64,000 bases of DNA from Amycolatopsis eburnea (GTDB lineage Bacteria > Actinomycetota > Actinomycetes > Mycobacteriales > Pseudonocardiaceae): the NCBI RefSeq assembly GCF_003937945.1, contig NZ_RSEC01000036.1, positions 1 through 64,000 of the forward strand, given 5' to 3'. Below, piece by piece: positions 43,245-51,743 of this stretch. Position 1 is the stretch's first letter. Each line of letters starts with the position of its first letter. The translations under genes were made by a program, and so were the position numbers. The notes under the pieces were generated by a model. It saw only the letters and a list, made by a program, of their open reading frames with translations. It did no database searches and was not told the origin of the DNA.

Positions 43245-44593
43245 GGAAACGAGCAGCATTCGGCGCCCTGATCGCCGCTTCCGCGCTGGTGTTCGCCCCG
43301 AGCGTCGCGCACGCGGCTACCGGCCCGATCACCGGTATCGGCGGCAAGTGCGTCGACGTCAACGCGGCGAGCACCGCCAACGGCACGGCCATCCAGCTCT
43401 ACGACTGCAACGGCACCGGCGCTCAACAGTGGACGGTCGGCAGCGACGGATCCCTGCAGGCGCTGGGCAAGTGCCTCGACGTGACGAGCGCCGGCACCGC
43501 GAACGGCACGCAGATCCAGCTCTGGGACTGCAACGGCTCGGGCGCCCAGAAGTGGACGGCCAACGCGGCGAAGAACCTCGTCAACACCGGCTCCGGCAAG
43601 TGCCTCGACGCCACCGGCAACTCCAGCGCCAACGGCACGCGGCTGCAGATCTGGACGTGCGCGAGCACGGCCAACCAGCAGTGGACGCTCCCGAGCGGGA
43701 ACACGACGCCGTCGCCGGGCCTGATGGCCGTCGCGCCGTACCTCTACAACGGCTGGGGCGACCCGCCGAGCCCGCAGACGATCCAGAATGCCACCGGCGT
43801 CAAGTGGTTCACGCTCGCGTTCATCCTGTCCAACGGCTACTGCAACCCGCAGTGGGACGGCGGACGGGCACTCACCGGCGGCGTCGACCAGAACACGATC
43901 AACGCGGTCCGGGCGGGCGGCGGCGACGTCATCCCGTCGTTCGGCGGCTACTCCGGCAACAAGCTGGAGTCGTCGTGCGGCAGCGCGGGCGAGCTGGCGG
44001 CGGGCTACCAGAAGGTGATCAACGCCTACGGCCTCAAGGCGATCGACATCGACATCGAGGCCGACGCGTACAGCAACCCGACGGTGCAGCAGCGCACGGT
44101 CGACGCGCTGAAGACGGTCCGGGCGAACAACCCGGGCATCAAGATCTACGTCACGTTCGGCACCGGGCAGTCCGGACCGGACAACAGCCTGGTCAACCGC
44201 GCGGCGCAGTCCGGCCTCACGGTCGACGGCTGGGTCATCATGCCGTTCGACTTCGGCGGCGCCGGCCAGAACATGGGCACGCTGACGCAGCGGGCCGCCG
44301 AGGGCCTCAAGAACGTCGTCAAGAGCGCGTACGGCTACGACGACGACACCGCCTACCGGCACATGGGCATCTCGTCGATGAACGGCATCACGGACAACAA
44401 CGAGACGGTCACCCTGGCCGACTTCACCACCATCCTGGGCTACGCCAGCCAGCACCACCTGGCCCGGTTGACGTTCTGGTCGGCCAACCGCGACCGCCCC
44501 TGCCCGGGCGCCTACCCGAACAACGACACCTGTTCGGGTGTTTCCCAGCAGGCGTGGGACTTCACCCGCACCTTCGCCCGCTACACCGGCTGA
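43241..44593 (+). CDS. Secreted GH18 chitinase with N-terminal CBM13/ricin-B domain
   Basis: A 450-residue secreted enzyme. After a signal peptide (about 1-26) the CBM13 comes first (about 27-150), the reverse of the other three proteins, then the linker SGNTTPSPG and a GH18 barrel from about residue 158 to the end. The catalytic DxDxE motif is in AIDIDIE (D269, D271, E273), and FGGYSGN is the SxGG-like strand motif. The compact barrel resembles the chitinases often annotated in Streptomyces as GH18 with carbohydrate-binding domains. It is the last gene of the operon, followed 15 bp later by a perfect hairpin. Confidence 0.93.
   Translation: MRKRAAFGALIAASALVFAPSVAHAATGPITGIGGKCVDVNAASTANGTAIQLYDCNGTGAQQWTVGSDGSLQALGKCLDVTSAGTANGTQIQLWDCNGSGAQKWTANAAKNLVNTGSGKCLDATGNSSANGTRLQIWTCASTANQQWTLPSGNTTPSPGLMAVAPYLYNGWGDPPSPQTIQNATGVKWFTLAFILSNGYCNPQWDGGRALTGGVDQNTINAVRAGGGDVIPSFGGYSGNKLESSCGSAGELAAGYQKVINAYGLKAIDIDIEADAYSNPTVQQRTVDALKTVRANNPGIKIYVTFGTGQSGPDNSLVNRAAQSGLTVDGWVIMPFDFGGAGQNMGTLTQRAAEGLKNVVKSAYGYDDDTAYRHMGISSMNGITDNNETVTLADFTTILGYASQHHLARLTFWSANRDRPCPGAYPNNDTCSGVSQQAWDFTRTFARYTG
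43318..43690. repeat. CBM13 DNA module, copy 4 of 4
   Basis: The ricin-B-coding module, here at the 5' end of the GH18 gene. The stretch encoding AQKWTANAAKNLVNTGSGKC is nearly identical to copy 2 at both protein and DNA level. Confidence 0.8.
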
Positions 44594-44607
44594 TCCCTCG
44601 AGAAAGT

Positions 44608-44658
44608 CCGTGAAGGCCTCCTTACCGGTCATAAAAGCCGGTAAGGAGGCCTTCACGG
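44608..44658. terminator. Perfect 21-bp hairpin ending the glycoside hydrolase operon
   Basis: The arms 44608-44628 and 44638-44658 (ccgtgaaggcctccttaccgg and complement) enclose the loop tcataaaag and are followed by cttt. It sits 15 bp after the GH18 stop and is a strong candidate for a factor-independent or hairpin terminator. A second hairpin, tgccgggccgc/gcggcccggca at 44675-44711, follows it. Confidence 0.85.
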
Positions 44659-44845
44659 CTTTGGGGAGCGGGACTGCCGGGCCGCGGCACTGGGGATGCG
44701 GCGGCCCGGCAGCGTGGCCCGCCTGCCGCTGGGGGTCTCCGGCGGCGGAACCGAACCGAGGTTATCCAGCGGCACCGGAGCCGGGCCGGGGCTCGGCCCG
44801 TCCGGCCGCCAAGCGTGCCCGAACGCGCACCGTAAGCTGGCCGCC

Positions 44846-45499
44846 ATGGCGGAGACCGTGGACGAAGTGCTGGCCGACCTGGCCGCCCTCGAAGACCCCA
44901 AAGCCCGTGCGGTCAACGAAAAGCACGGTGACGACCACGGCGTGAACCTGAGCAAGCTGCGAGCCGTCGCGAAACGGCTGAAAACGCAGCAGGACCTCGC
45001 CCGCGAGCTGTGGCGGACCGACGACACCGCGGCCAAGCTGCTCGCGACGCTGATCTGCCGCCCGAAGGCCTTCGAGCGCGACGAGCTGGACGCCATGCTC
45101 CGGACCGCGCGCACGCCGAAGGTGCACGACTGGCTCGTCAACTACGTGGTCAAGAAGAGCACGCACGCCGAAGAACTCCGCCAGGCCTGGTTCGCCGACC
45201 CGGACCCGGTGGTCGCGAGCGCCGGCTGGGCGTTGACGACCGCCCGCGTACCCAAGATGACCGAAGGCCTCGACGAGCTCCTCGACGTCATCGAGAAGGA
45301 GATGAAGGACGCCCCGGACCGCCTGCAGTGGGCGATGAACCACTGCCTGGCCCAGATCGGCATCGAGCACGCCGGGCTCCGCGCGCGGGCCATCGCCATC
45401 GGCGAGCGCCTGGAAGTGCTCAAGGACTACCCGACGCCGCCGAACTGCACGTCCCCGTTCGCGCCGGTCTGGATCGCCGAGATGGTGCGGCGGAAGTAG
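44846..45499 (+). CDS. AlkD-like DNA alkylation repair protein
   Basis: A 217-residue all-helical HEAT-like-repeat protein. Segments such as VHDWLVNYVVKKSTHAEELR, ASAGWALTTARV and APDRLQWAMNHCLAQIGIEH match the AlkD/DNA-alkylation-repair family, base-excision glycosylases for bulky or cationic N3/N7-alkylpurines. It would act in the cytoplasm on damaged DNA. The gene is monocistronic, with its own start at 44846; its stop abuts the convergent GntR gene with no gap. Confidence 0.87.
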   Translation: MAETVDEVLADLAALEDPKARAVNEKHGDDHGVNLSKLRAVAKRLKTQQDLARELWRTDDTAAKLLATLICRPKAFERDELDAMLRTARTPKVHDWLVNYVVKKSTHAEELRQAWFADPDPVVASAGWALTTARVPKMTEGLDELLDVIEKEMKDAPDRLQWAMNHCLAQIGIEHAGLRARAIAIGERLEVLKDYPTPPNCTSPFAPVWIAEMVRRK

Positions 45500-46222
45500 C
45501 TACTCCGCCGCGATCGCCGCGCGGGCCGCCTCCGCGCGGTCGGCGTACGCCTCGACGAGCTGCTCCTCCGCGTCCGCGAGGTACTTCAGCAGCAGCTGCT
45601 CCGCGCCCGGCCCGTCGCCCGCCTCGATGCGGTCGAGGATCTCGTGGTTGCGCGGCAAGTAGCGCTCGTGGAACCGGCGCGGCTCGGCCATGATGTGGAA
45701 GACCAGCCGCAGTTCGGCGGTCAGCCTGCCGACCAGCTCGTTGACGCGCTCGCTGCCCGACAGCGCGGCCAGCTCCTGGTGGAACCAGACGTTCGCGGTG
45801 CCGAGGTCCTTCCAGTTGCCGGAGCGGGCGGCCTCGTCGCCGATGTCGACCTTCTCCTTGATCCGCGCGAACGTCGGCGGCTTGGCCGTCACCCCGCGGA
45901 CCGCCGCGCACTCGATGATCTTGCGGACGCGGTAGATGTCGACGACGTCCTCGACGCTCGGGATGCGGACGAAGACCCCGCGGTTGAGCTCGTGGGCCAG
46001 CAGCCGCTCGTGCGTGAGCAGCCGGAACGCCTCGCGCAGCGTGTTGCGCGAGACGCCGAGCGCGGTGCCGATGTCCTGCTCCGACAGCCGGCCGCCGGGC
46101 AGGAAGAAGCCCTCCGCGATGCGCTTGCGGAGGACGCCGGCGACCCGCTCGGCCGTGCTCTTGCGGCTGACCAGGCCGCGGTCCGCCGCCAGGCCCGGTA
46201 ACCCGCTGTCTTCGATGATCAC
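45500..46222 (-). CDS. GntR/FadR-family regulator of the 5-oxoproline operon
   Basis: A 240-residue GntR protein. The winged helix (STAERVAGVLRKRIAEGFFL, ALGVSRNTLREAFRLLTHE) is followed by an FCD helical domain with its metal-binding histidines (NVWFHQELAALSG, the later FHERYLPRNHEIL). The GTG at 46222 is the likely start; a farther TTG lies inside the operator. It is divergent from the MFS/pxp operon, and the perfect palindrome at 46274-46286 between them is its probable operator. The effector may be pyroglutamate or D-glutamate, by context only. Confidence 0.9.
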   Translation of the reverse strand: MIIEDSGLPGLAADRGLVSRKSTAERVAGVLRKRIAEGFFLPGGRLSEQDIGTALGVSRNTLREAFRLLTHERLLAHELNRGVFVRIPSVEDVVDIYRVRKIIECAAVRGVTAKPPTFARIKEKVDIGDEAARSGNWKDLGTANVWFHQELAALSGSERVNELVGRLTAELRLVFHIMAEPRRFHERYLPRNHEILDRIEAGDGPGAEQLLLKYLADAEEQLVEAYADRAEAARAAIAAE

Positions 46223-46273
46223 GCTCCGATGATACCCGTCACACAGGGGACGATCCAATTGCCGTCTTGTGGA

Positions 46274-46286
46274 ATTGTTCAACAAT
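46274..46286. promoter_or_regulatory. Putative GntR operator (13-bp perfect palindrome)
   Basis: ATTGTT-C-AACAAT lies in the divergent promoter, 52 bp before the GntR start and 52 bp before the MFS start, so it is almost exactly central. FadR-type GntR regulators bind short AT-rich palindromes of this type. Confidence 0.7.
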
Positions 46287-46337
46287 CCCTACCGTGTGAG
46301 GCACGCCACGATGAGAGACACTGGCCAGGAGGTGCCC

Positions 46338-47582
46338 ATGACCGCGACCACTGCAACCGAGGCCCGGCCGTTCGACTGGTTCCGCACGCTCGGGAAACGC
46401 GGACGGCGCGCCTTCGTCGGCGCGTTCGGCGGCTACGGCCTGGACTCGTTCGACTACCAGACGCTGCCGCTCGGCCTGGCCGCCATCACGGCCTACTTCG
46501 GCATTTCGAGCGGCGAAGCCGGCCTGCTCGGCACGACGACGCTGGTCGTGTCGGCCGTCGGCGGCGTCGGCGCGGGCATGCTCGCCGACCGGATCGGCCG
46601 CGTGCGCACCCTCCAGATCACCATCGCGATGTACACGATCTTCACCGTGCTCTGCGGGTTCGCGCCGAACTTCGAGACGCTGCTGGTCTTCCGCGCGCTG
46701 CAGGGCCTGGGCTTCGGCGGCGAGTGGGCGGCGGGCGCGGCGCTGGTCGCGGAGTACTCCTCGGCGCGCTACCGCGGCCGGACCGTGGCGTTCGTGCAGA
46801 GCGCGTGGGCGGTCGGCTGGGGCCTGTCGGTGATCGTCTACACCGTGGTGTTCAGCGTCGCGAGCGACGACGTCGCCTGGCGGATCATGTTCTGGACCGG
46901 CGTCATCCCGGCGCTGCTCGTGCTGTGGGTCCGCAAGAGCGTCAAGGATGCCCCGCGTGCGGAGGAACGCCTCAAGACCGAACGCCCGAAGGGCACCCTC
47001 GTCCAGATCTTCAAGGGCGACCTCGTGCGCACGACGTTCTTCGCCGCGCTGCTCGCGACCGGCGTCCAGGGCGGGTACTACACGATCTCGACGTGGCTGC
47101 CGTCCTACCTGAAGAAGACGCGCGAGCTGACCGTGATCGGCACCGGCGGCTACCTCGCGTTCCTCATCACCGGCGCCTTCGTCGGGTACGTCTGCGGCGG
47201 CTACCTCACGGACCTGCTGGGGCGCAAGAAAACCTTCCTGACGTTCGCGCTGCTCTCGGCCGCGCTGATCGTCGCGTACACGCAGATCCCCAAGGGCGCC
47301 AACGGGCTCGTGCTCGTCCTCGGCTTCCCGCTCGGCTTCTCGATGTCCGCGATCTTCAGCGGCTTCGGGGCGTTCCTCGCCGAGCTGTACCCGACGGCGC
47401 TGCGCGGAACCGGTCAGGGCTTCACGTACAACTTCGGCCGCGCGGTCGGGGCGATCTTCCCGACCATCGTGGGCTTCCTCGGGGCAGGCGGGGCGATCGT
47501 GTTCGGCGCGCTCGGCTACGGCATCGCGGTGCTCGCGCTGCTCGGCCTCCCGGAAACCCGGGGCATCGAACTCGTCGACTGA
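46338..47582 (+). CDS. MFS metabolite:H+ symporter
   Basis: A 414-residue major facilitator with 12 predicted helices. The loop 2-3 signature is [20 protein letters not shown] and the central duplicate is [37 protein letters not shown] marks the ShiA/NanT-like metabolite:proton symporter group. GGAGG lies five bases before the ATG. It heads an operon with DUF1445 and pxpABC, so it probably imports 5-oxoproline, D-glutamate or a related acid; substrate assignment is inference from context. Confidence 0.9.
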   Translation: MTATTATEARPFDWFRTLGKRGRRAFVGAFGGYGLDSFDYQTLPLGLAAITAYFGISSGEAGLLGTTTLVVSAVGGVGAGMLADRIGRVRTLQITIAMYTIFTVLCGFAPNFETLLVFRALQGLGFGGEWAAGAALVAEYSSARYRGRTVAFVQSAWAVGWGLSVIVYTVVFSVASDDVAWRIMFWTGVIPALLVLWVRKSVKDAPRAEERLKTERPKGTLVQIFKGDLVRTTFFAALLATGVQGGYYTISTWLPSYLKKTRELTVIGTGGYLAFLITGAFVGYVCGGYLTDLLGRKKTFLTFALLSAALIVAYTQIPKGANGLVLVLGFPLGFSMSAIFSGFGAFLAELYPTALRGTGQGFTYNFGRAVGAIFPTIVGFLGAGGAIVFGALGYGIAVLALLGLPETRGIELVD

Positions 47583-47592
47583 GGGGGAACTC

Positions 47593-48387
47593 ATGACGAC
47601 CACGGACGAACCGGCCACCTTCACCCCGGCACAGGCGCGCGCGGTGTTCCGCCGCGGCACCGCACGGCCGACGACGGGCTGGGCCAACGGCTTCACCCAG
47701 ACCAACCTGATCGCCGTGCCGGAAGACTGGGCGTACGACGTCCTGCTCTTCTGCACCCGCAACCCGCAGCCGTGCCCGCTGCTCGACGTCACCGACCCCG
47801 GCGACCCGGCCACCCGGCTCGCCGAGGGCGCGGACCTGCGCACCGACCTGCCGCGCTACCGGATCTGGCAGAACGGCGCGCTCGCCGGCGAGGTGCCGGA
47901 CGCGACCGGGCTGTGGCGCAGCGACATGGTCGCGTTCTCCATCGGCTGCAGCTTCACGTTCGAGACGGCGCTGGCCGCCGAGGGCGTCCCGCTGCGGCAC
48001 GTCGACCAGGGCCGCAACGTCGCGATGTACGTGACGAACCGGCAGTGCGAGCCCGCCGGAAGGCTGTTCGGCCCGATGGTGGTGTCGATGCGGCAGATCC
48101 CGGAGGACCGCGTCGACGACGCCATCCGGATCACCCGCGCGATGCCCGCCGTGCACGGCGCTCCCGTGCACATCGGCGACCCGCGGGCGCTGGGGATCGA
48201 GGACCTCTCGCGGCCGGACTTCGGCGACCCGGTGGACGCGCACCCCGGCGACGTCCCGGTGTTCTGGGCCTGCGGCGTCACCCCGCAGGCGGCGCTGATG
48301 GCGTCGCGGCCTCCCTTTGCGATCACCCACGCGCCGGGGTACATGTTCATCACCGACCGCCACGACAGCGAATACCGGGTGGGCTGA
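47593..48387 (+). CDS. DUF1445 putative hydro-lyase (YcsI / D-glutamate cyclase-like)
   Basis: A 264-residue protein of the DUF1445 family: [52 protein letters not shown] and the C-terminal [10 protein letters not shown] are all conserved. The mammalian mitochondrial relative DGLUCY converts D-glutamate to 5-oxo-D-proline. The gene lies between a transporter and 5-oxoprolinase genes, so a step feeding 5-oxoproline is plausible. Its stop is separated from the pxpA start by one base. Confidence 0.9.
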   Translation: MTTTDEPATFTPAQARAVFRRGTARPTTGWANGFTQTNLIAVPEDWAYDVLLFCTRNPQPCPLLDVTDPGDPATRLAEGADLRTDLPRYRIWQNGALAGEVPDATGLWRSDMVAFSIGCSFTFETALAAEGVPLRHVDQGRNVAMYVTNRQCEPAGRLFGPMVVSMRQIPEDRVDDAIRITRAMPAVHGAPVHIGDPRALGIEDLSRPDFGDPVDAHPGDVPVFWACGVTPQAALMASRPPFAITHAPGYMFITDRHDSEYRVG

Positions 48388-48388
48388 A

Positions 48389-49138
48389 ATGGACCTGAAC
48401 AGCGATCTCGGCGAGGGCTTCGGCGCCTGGAGAATGGGCGACGACGAAGCCATGCTCGACATCGTGACCAGCGCGAACATCGCGTGCGGCTTCCACGCCG
48501 GCGACCCGTCGGTGATGCGCCGGGTGTGCGAAATGGCGGCCGAGCGCGACGTCGCGATCGGCGCGCACGTCGGGTACCGCGATCTGGCCGGGTTCGGCAG
48601 GCGCGCGCTCGACATCGCGCCGGACGAGCTGGCCGACGAAGTGCTCTACCAGATCGGCGCGCTCGACGCGTTCGCCCGCGCGGCCGGCAGCCGCGTGACG
48701 TACGTGAAGCCGCACGGCGCGCTGTACAACACCGCGGCGGCGGACGCTGAGCAGGCCGCGGCGATCGTCGCCGGCCTGCGCCGGTACGACCCCGCGCTCG
48801 CGCTGCTCTGCCTGCCGAACTCGGAAATGCAGCGACAGGCGGAGCTCGCGGGGGTGGTGGCGTACGCGGAGGCGTTCGCGGACCGGGCGTACACCGCCGA
48901 CGGCAAGCTGGTCTCGCGCAAGAAGCCGGGCGCGGTGCTGCACGACCCCGATCTGGTCGCCGAGCGGGCGGTCGGCATGGCGACCGGCGGCGTCGTGACC
49001 GAGGACGGCACCAAGCTCGACGTGCGCCCGGATTCCCTGTGCGTGCACGGGGACACGCCGGGCGCGGTGGAGCTGGCCCGGCGGATCGAGGCGGCGCTGA
49101 CCGACGCCGGCGTGCCGCTCGGCGCGTTCACGGGATGA
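48389..49138 (+). CDS. pxpA: 5-oxoprolinase subunit A
   Basis: A 249-residue LamB/YcsF-family protein: MDLNSDLGEGFGAWRMGDDE, SANIACGFHAGDPSVMR, GAHVGYRDLAGFGRR and YVKPHGALYN are hallmark segments of PxpA. With PxpB and PxpC it forms the bacterial ATP-dependent 5-oxoprolinase that opens L-pyroglutamate to glutamate. The TGAAATG junction with DUF1445 and the ATGA overlap with pxpB show tight coupling. Confidence 0.95.
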   Translation: MDLNSDLGEGFGAWRMGDDEAMLDIVTSANIACGFHAGDPSVMRRVCEMAAERDVAIGAHVGYRDLAGFGRRALDIAPDELADEVLYQIGALDAFARAAGSRVTYVKPHGALYNTAAADAEQAAAIVAGLRRYDPALALLCLPNSEMQRQAELAGVVAYAEAFADRAYTADGKLVSRKKPGAVLHDPDLVAERAVGMATGGVVTEDGTKLDVRPDSLCVHGDTPGAVELARRIEAALTDAGVPLGAFTG

Positions 49139-49746
49139 CCGTGCGGTTGCTGCCGTGCGGGCGGCGCGCGGTGCTGGTGGAGACCGCCGACGTGCTGGGT
49201 TACCAGGCGGCCGTGGCGGAACTGGCGCCGGACGGCGTCGAGGAGCTGGTCCCGGCGGCGCGGACGCTGCTGGTCCGCTTCGACCCGTCGGTGACCGACG
49301 CCGGCCGGCTGGGCGCGGTGCTGCGGCAGGTGTCCCCTGTGGACAGTGCGGCGGCCGACGCGGGCGAGGTGGTGATCCCGGTGGTGTACGACGGCGAAGA
49401 CCTGGCCGAGGTCGCCGCGGAAACGGGGTTGAGCGTGGGTGCGCTGATCGCCCGCCACAGCGGCGGTTCGTACGTCTCGGCGTTCTGCGGCTTCGCACCG
49501 GGGTTCGCCTACCTGTCCGGATCGGACCCCGCGCTGCACGTGGCCCGCCGTTCGTCGCCGCGCACCCGGATCCCGCCGGGTTCGGTGGCGATCGCCGGCG
49601 AGTACAGCGCGGTCTACCCGAGCGCGTCCCCCGGCGGCTGGCGGCTGCTGGGCCGCACCGACGTGCCGGTGTGGGACGTCGAGCGCGACCCGCCGAACCT
49701 GCTGCCGCCCGGCACCCGCGTCCGGTTCACGGTGGTGGCGTCGTGA
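49135..49746 (+). CDS. pxpB: 5-oxoprolinase subunit B (KipI family)
   Basis: A 203-residue protein of the allophanate hydrolase subunit 1/KipI family. SYVSAFCGFAPGFAYLSGSD and RIPPGSVAIAGEYSAVYPSA (with the GGW motif just after) are characteristic. It pairs with PxpC; the KipI name comes from the Bacillus kinase-inhibitor paralogue, but the operon makes the oxoprolinase role the better reading. It overlaps pxpA (ATGA) and pxpC (GTGA). Confidence 0.95.
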   Translation: MTVRLLPCGRRAVLVETADVLGYQAAVAELAPDGVEELVPAARTLLVRFDPSVTDAGRLGAVLRQVSPVDSAAADAGEVVIPVVYDGEDLAEVAAETGLSVGALIARHSGGSYVSAFCGFAPGFAYLSGSDPALHVARRSSPRTRIPPGSVAIAGEYSAVYPSASPGGWRLLGRTDVPVWDVERDPPNLLPPGTRVRFTVVAS

Positions 49747-50579
49747 AGCTGGAGGTCGTCCGGCCGGGCTTCACGACGACGGTGCAGGACCTCGGCCGTC
49801 CCGGGCACGCGGCCCTCGGCGTCGGGCGGTCCGGGGCGGCCGACCGCTCGTCGTTCCGGCTGGCGAACCGGCTCGTCGGGAACCCCGCCGGCGCGGCCGC
49901 TTTGGAGGTGACGCTGGGCGGGCTGGTGCTGCGCGCGTCCGCCGTCACGACGGTCGCCGTCACCGGAGCCGCTTGCCCACTCTCGAAAGGCGGCCTGAAC
50001 GGGCCGATCACGTTGTGGCCCGGCGAAGAACTCGCGCTGGGCACGGCGATTTCGGGCTTGCGGTGCTACGTGGCGGTGCGCGGCGGCATCGACGTCCCGC
50101 CGGTGCTCGGTTCGCGGGCGACGGACACCCTCGGGAAGCTGGGGCCGCCACCGCTGGCCGCCGGCATGCTGCTGCCGATCGGCCCGGCGCCACGGGAGTT
50201 CCCCGCCGTGGACCTCGCGCCCCGCGCGGCTTTGCCGTCGTCGCCGGTGTTGCGGGTGACGCCGGGTCCGCGCCGGGACTGGTTCGCCGCACCGGACGAG
50301 CTGCTGTCCACTGTGTACACGGTGTCCCCGGACTCGGACCGCGTCGGCATCCGTTTCACCGGCCCGCCGCTTTCCCGGGTGCGGCACGACGAACTCCCGT
50401 CCGAAGCGTGCGTCCCGGGGTCGCTGCAGGTCCCGCCGTCCGGCCGGCCCATCCTGTTCCACGCCGACCACCCGACGACCGGCGGCTACCCGGTGCTCGC
50501 CGTCGTCGAGGAGGACGACCTCGACCTCGCGGCCCAGCTGCGCCCCGGGCAGACGGTCCGCTTCCGTCCCGCGCGCTAA
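49743..50579 (+). CDS. pxpC: 5-oxoprolinase subunit C (KipA family)
   Basis: A 278-residue allophanate hydrolase subunit 2/KipA-family protein. VVRPGFTTTVQDLGRPGHAA, LGVGRSGAADRSSFRLANRL, CYVAVRGGIDVPPVLGSRAT and the C-terminal HPTTGGYPVLAVV are conserved. The GTG start overlaps the pxpB stop. It closes the operon and overlaps by 4 bp the stop of the convergent small membrane gene. The central part is shorter than in Bacillus KipA (about 330), without loss of the known motifs. Confidence 0.94.
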   Translation: MKLEVVRPGFTTTVQDLGRPGHAALGVGRSGAADRSSFRLANRLVGNPAGAAALEVTLGGLVLRASAVTTVAVTGAACPLSKGGLNGPITLWPGEELALGTAISGLRCYVAVRGGIDVPPVLGSRATDTLGKLGPPPLAAGMLLPIGPAPREFPAVDLAPRAALPSSPVLRVTPGPRRDWFAAPDELLSTVYTVSPDSDRVGIRFTGPPLSRVRHDELPSEACVPGSLQVPPSGRPILFHADHPTTGGYPVLAVVEEDDLDLAAQLRPGQTVRFRPAR

Positions 50580-50749
50580 CCCGGTTTCCCGCTCACGACC
50601 ACCAGCCACGCGATGTTCGTGAGCGCGATCGCGAGCCACAGCGGCCAGCTGCGGGCTCGGCGGGGGCGCCACTCGGCGAGGTAGGCGTCGAGGGCCTCCG
50701 CGACCTGGTCGTCGATCTCGTCCCGCAGCCGCGGGCTCAGCTCAGACAT
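50576..50749 (-). CDS. Small single-helix membrane protein (57 aa)
   Basis: A short protein: a charged N-terminal helix (LSPRLRDEIDDQVAEALDAY) followed by RPRRARSWP and one transmembrane helix (WLAIALTNIAWLVVVSG). It is not recognised as a named family, but the acidic helix-plus-TM layout is common for small actinobacterial membrane proteins encoded with partners. It overlaps the upstream membrane-protein gene by 8 bp, so the two are probably translated together. Confidence 0.65.
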   Translation of the reverse strand: MSELSPRLRDEIDDQVAEALDAYLAEWRPRRARSWPLWLAIALTNIAWLVVVSGKPG

Positions 50750-51098
50750 GAGCGGGCACCGCCGGTCGCGGCAGGGCGACGGACAGGCACGCGAGCGCCA
50801 GCGGCACCTCAAGACCAGCCATGAGCAGGGAAAACACCACGTCGTCGCCGGCCGTGACGACGTCGAACCAGGCGTCGGCGAGCAGCAGCGTCGCCGTGCC
50901 GATCGCCGCGAACGGCGTCCGCGCGTCGCCGCGCCCGAGCAGCCAGGCGGTGGCCAGCAGGCCGAACGCCTCCGCCGCGTCGAACCCCGTCCAGGCCAGC
51001 CGCCAGTGCTGTGCTTGCACGACGTCCGGCAGCGTCGACCCCAGTACCGCGATCCACGGCAGCAGGCCCAAACCCGCCGCCCAGAACAGCTTCTTCAT
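50742..51098 (-). CDS. Four-helix hypothetical membrane protein
   Basis: A 118-residue protein with about four hydrophobic helices (WAAGLGLLPWIAVLGSTLP, AAEAFGLLATAWLLG, TPFAAIGTATLLLADAWF, VVFSLLMAGLEVPLALACLS). The WFDVVTAGDD loop after helix 3 is distinctive and recurs in small uncharacterised actinobacterial membrane proteins. No function can be given. The divergent ArsR-type regulator starts 78 bp away and may control it together with the 57-aa protein. Confidence 0.75.
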   Translation of the reverse strand: MKKLFWAAGLGLLPWIAVLGSTLPDVVQAQHWRLAWTGFDAAEAFGLLATAWLLGRGDARTPFAAIGTATLLLADAWFDVVTAGDDVVFSLLMAGLEVPLALACLSVALPRPAVPAHV

Positions 51099-51176
51099 CG
51101 TGACCCCCGATCTCCCGACCCAAGGTAGCCGATTGCAGAGATTTTTTGCAAACAGCCTCTGTAGTACGCTGCGGCC

Positions 51177-51743
51177 ATGGTCCAACGTCCCGAGAGGCGC
51201 GTGCTCACCGGCGCGGATCTCAAGGCCTTTCACAAGGCCCTCGCGAACCCGGTGCGCCGCGACATCCTGTCTTACCTGGGCAAACACGGCGAAGCGAACT
51301 CGACCAGCGTCGCGAAGGCCCTCGGCGAAAGCACCGGGACGACGAGCTACCACCTGCGCAAGCTCGCCGACCTCGACCTGATCGCGGAGATCGAGGACCG
51401 CGGCGACGGCCGCGAGCGCTGGTGGAAGTCGCTGCCGAAGGACATCTACACCCCACCGGGCCTCGAACTGACGCCGGACGAGCGCGAAGCCGCGCTGAAG
51501 CTGGGCGCATTGAAGATGAGCCACGACCTCAGCCTGGTCACGCGCGCGTACGCCGGCTACGACAGCGCCGGCGGCTGGAACCAGATCCACCGCTCGGGGC
51601 TGCACCTGACGAAGGAGCAGGCCGCCTCGTTCGTCGAGGAGTACCAGAACCTCGTCTGGAAGTACGTCAGCGAGCCGGGGCAGCACCCCGAGGGCTCACG
51701 CGCCCTCGCCGTCCGGCTCATCATCGTGCCGGAGGAAGACTAG
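51177..51743 (+). CDS. ArsR-like winged-helix regulator with C-terminal domain
   Basis: A 188-residue regulator. The HTH is NPVRRDILSYLGKHGEANST plus ALGESTGTTSYHLRKLADLD, with the wing EDRGDGRERWW. The C-terminal 100 residues (SHDLSLVTRAYAGYDSAGGW) form the domain common to helix-turn-helix proteins that control small drug-efflux or membrane genes. The intergenic DNA has cagag (51136-51140) and ctctg (51157-51161) half-sites around an A/T tract. It is divergent from the membrane-protein pair. The stop overlaps the convergent alkB stop by 4 bp. Confidence 0.88.
   Translation: MVQRPERRVLTGADLKAFHKALANPVRRDILSYLGKHGEANSTSVAKALGESTGTTSYHLRKLADLDLIAEIEDRGDGRERWWKSLPKDIYTPPGLELTPDEREAALKLGALKMSHDLSLVTRAYAGYDSAGGWNQIHRSGLHLTKEQAASFVEEYQNLVWKYVSEPGQHPEGSRALAVRLIIVPEED

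Noticed and set aside
39937..43690. CBM13 modules considered as a misassembly
   Set aside because: Each copy is joined to a different catalytic domain with a unique linker and has private substitutions, so collapse or duplication by assembly is unlikely.
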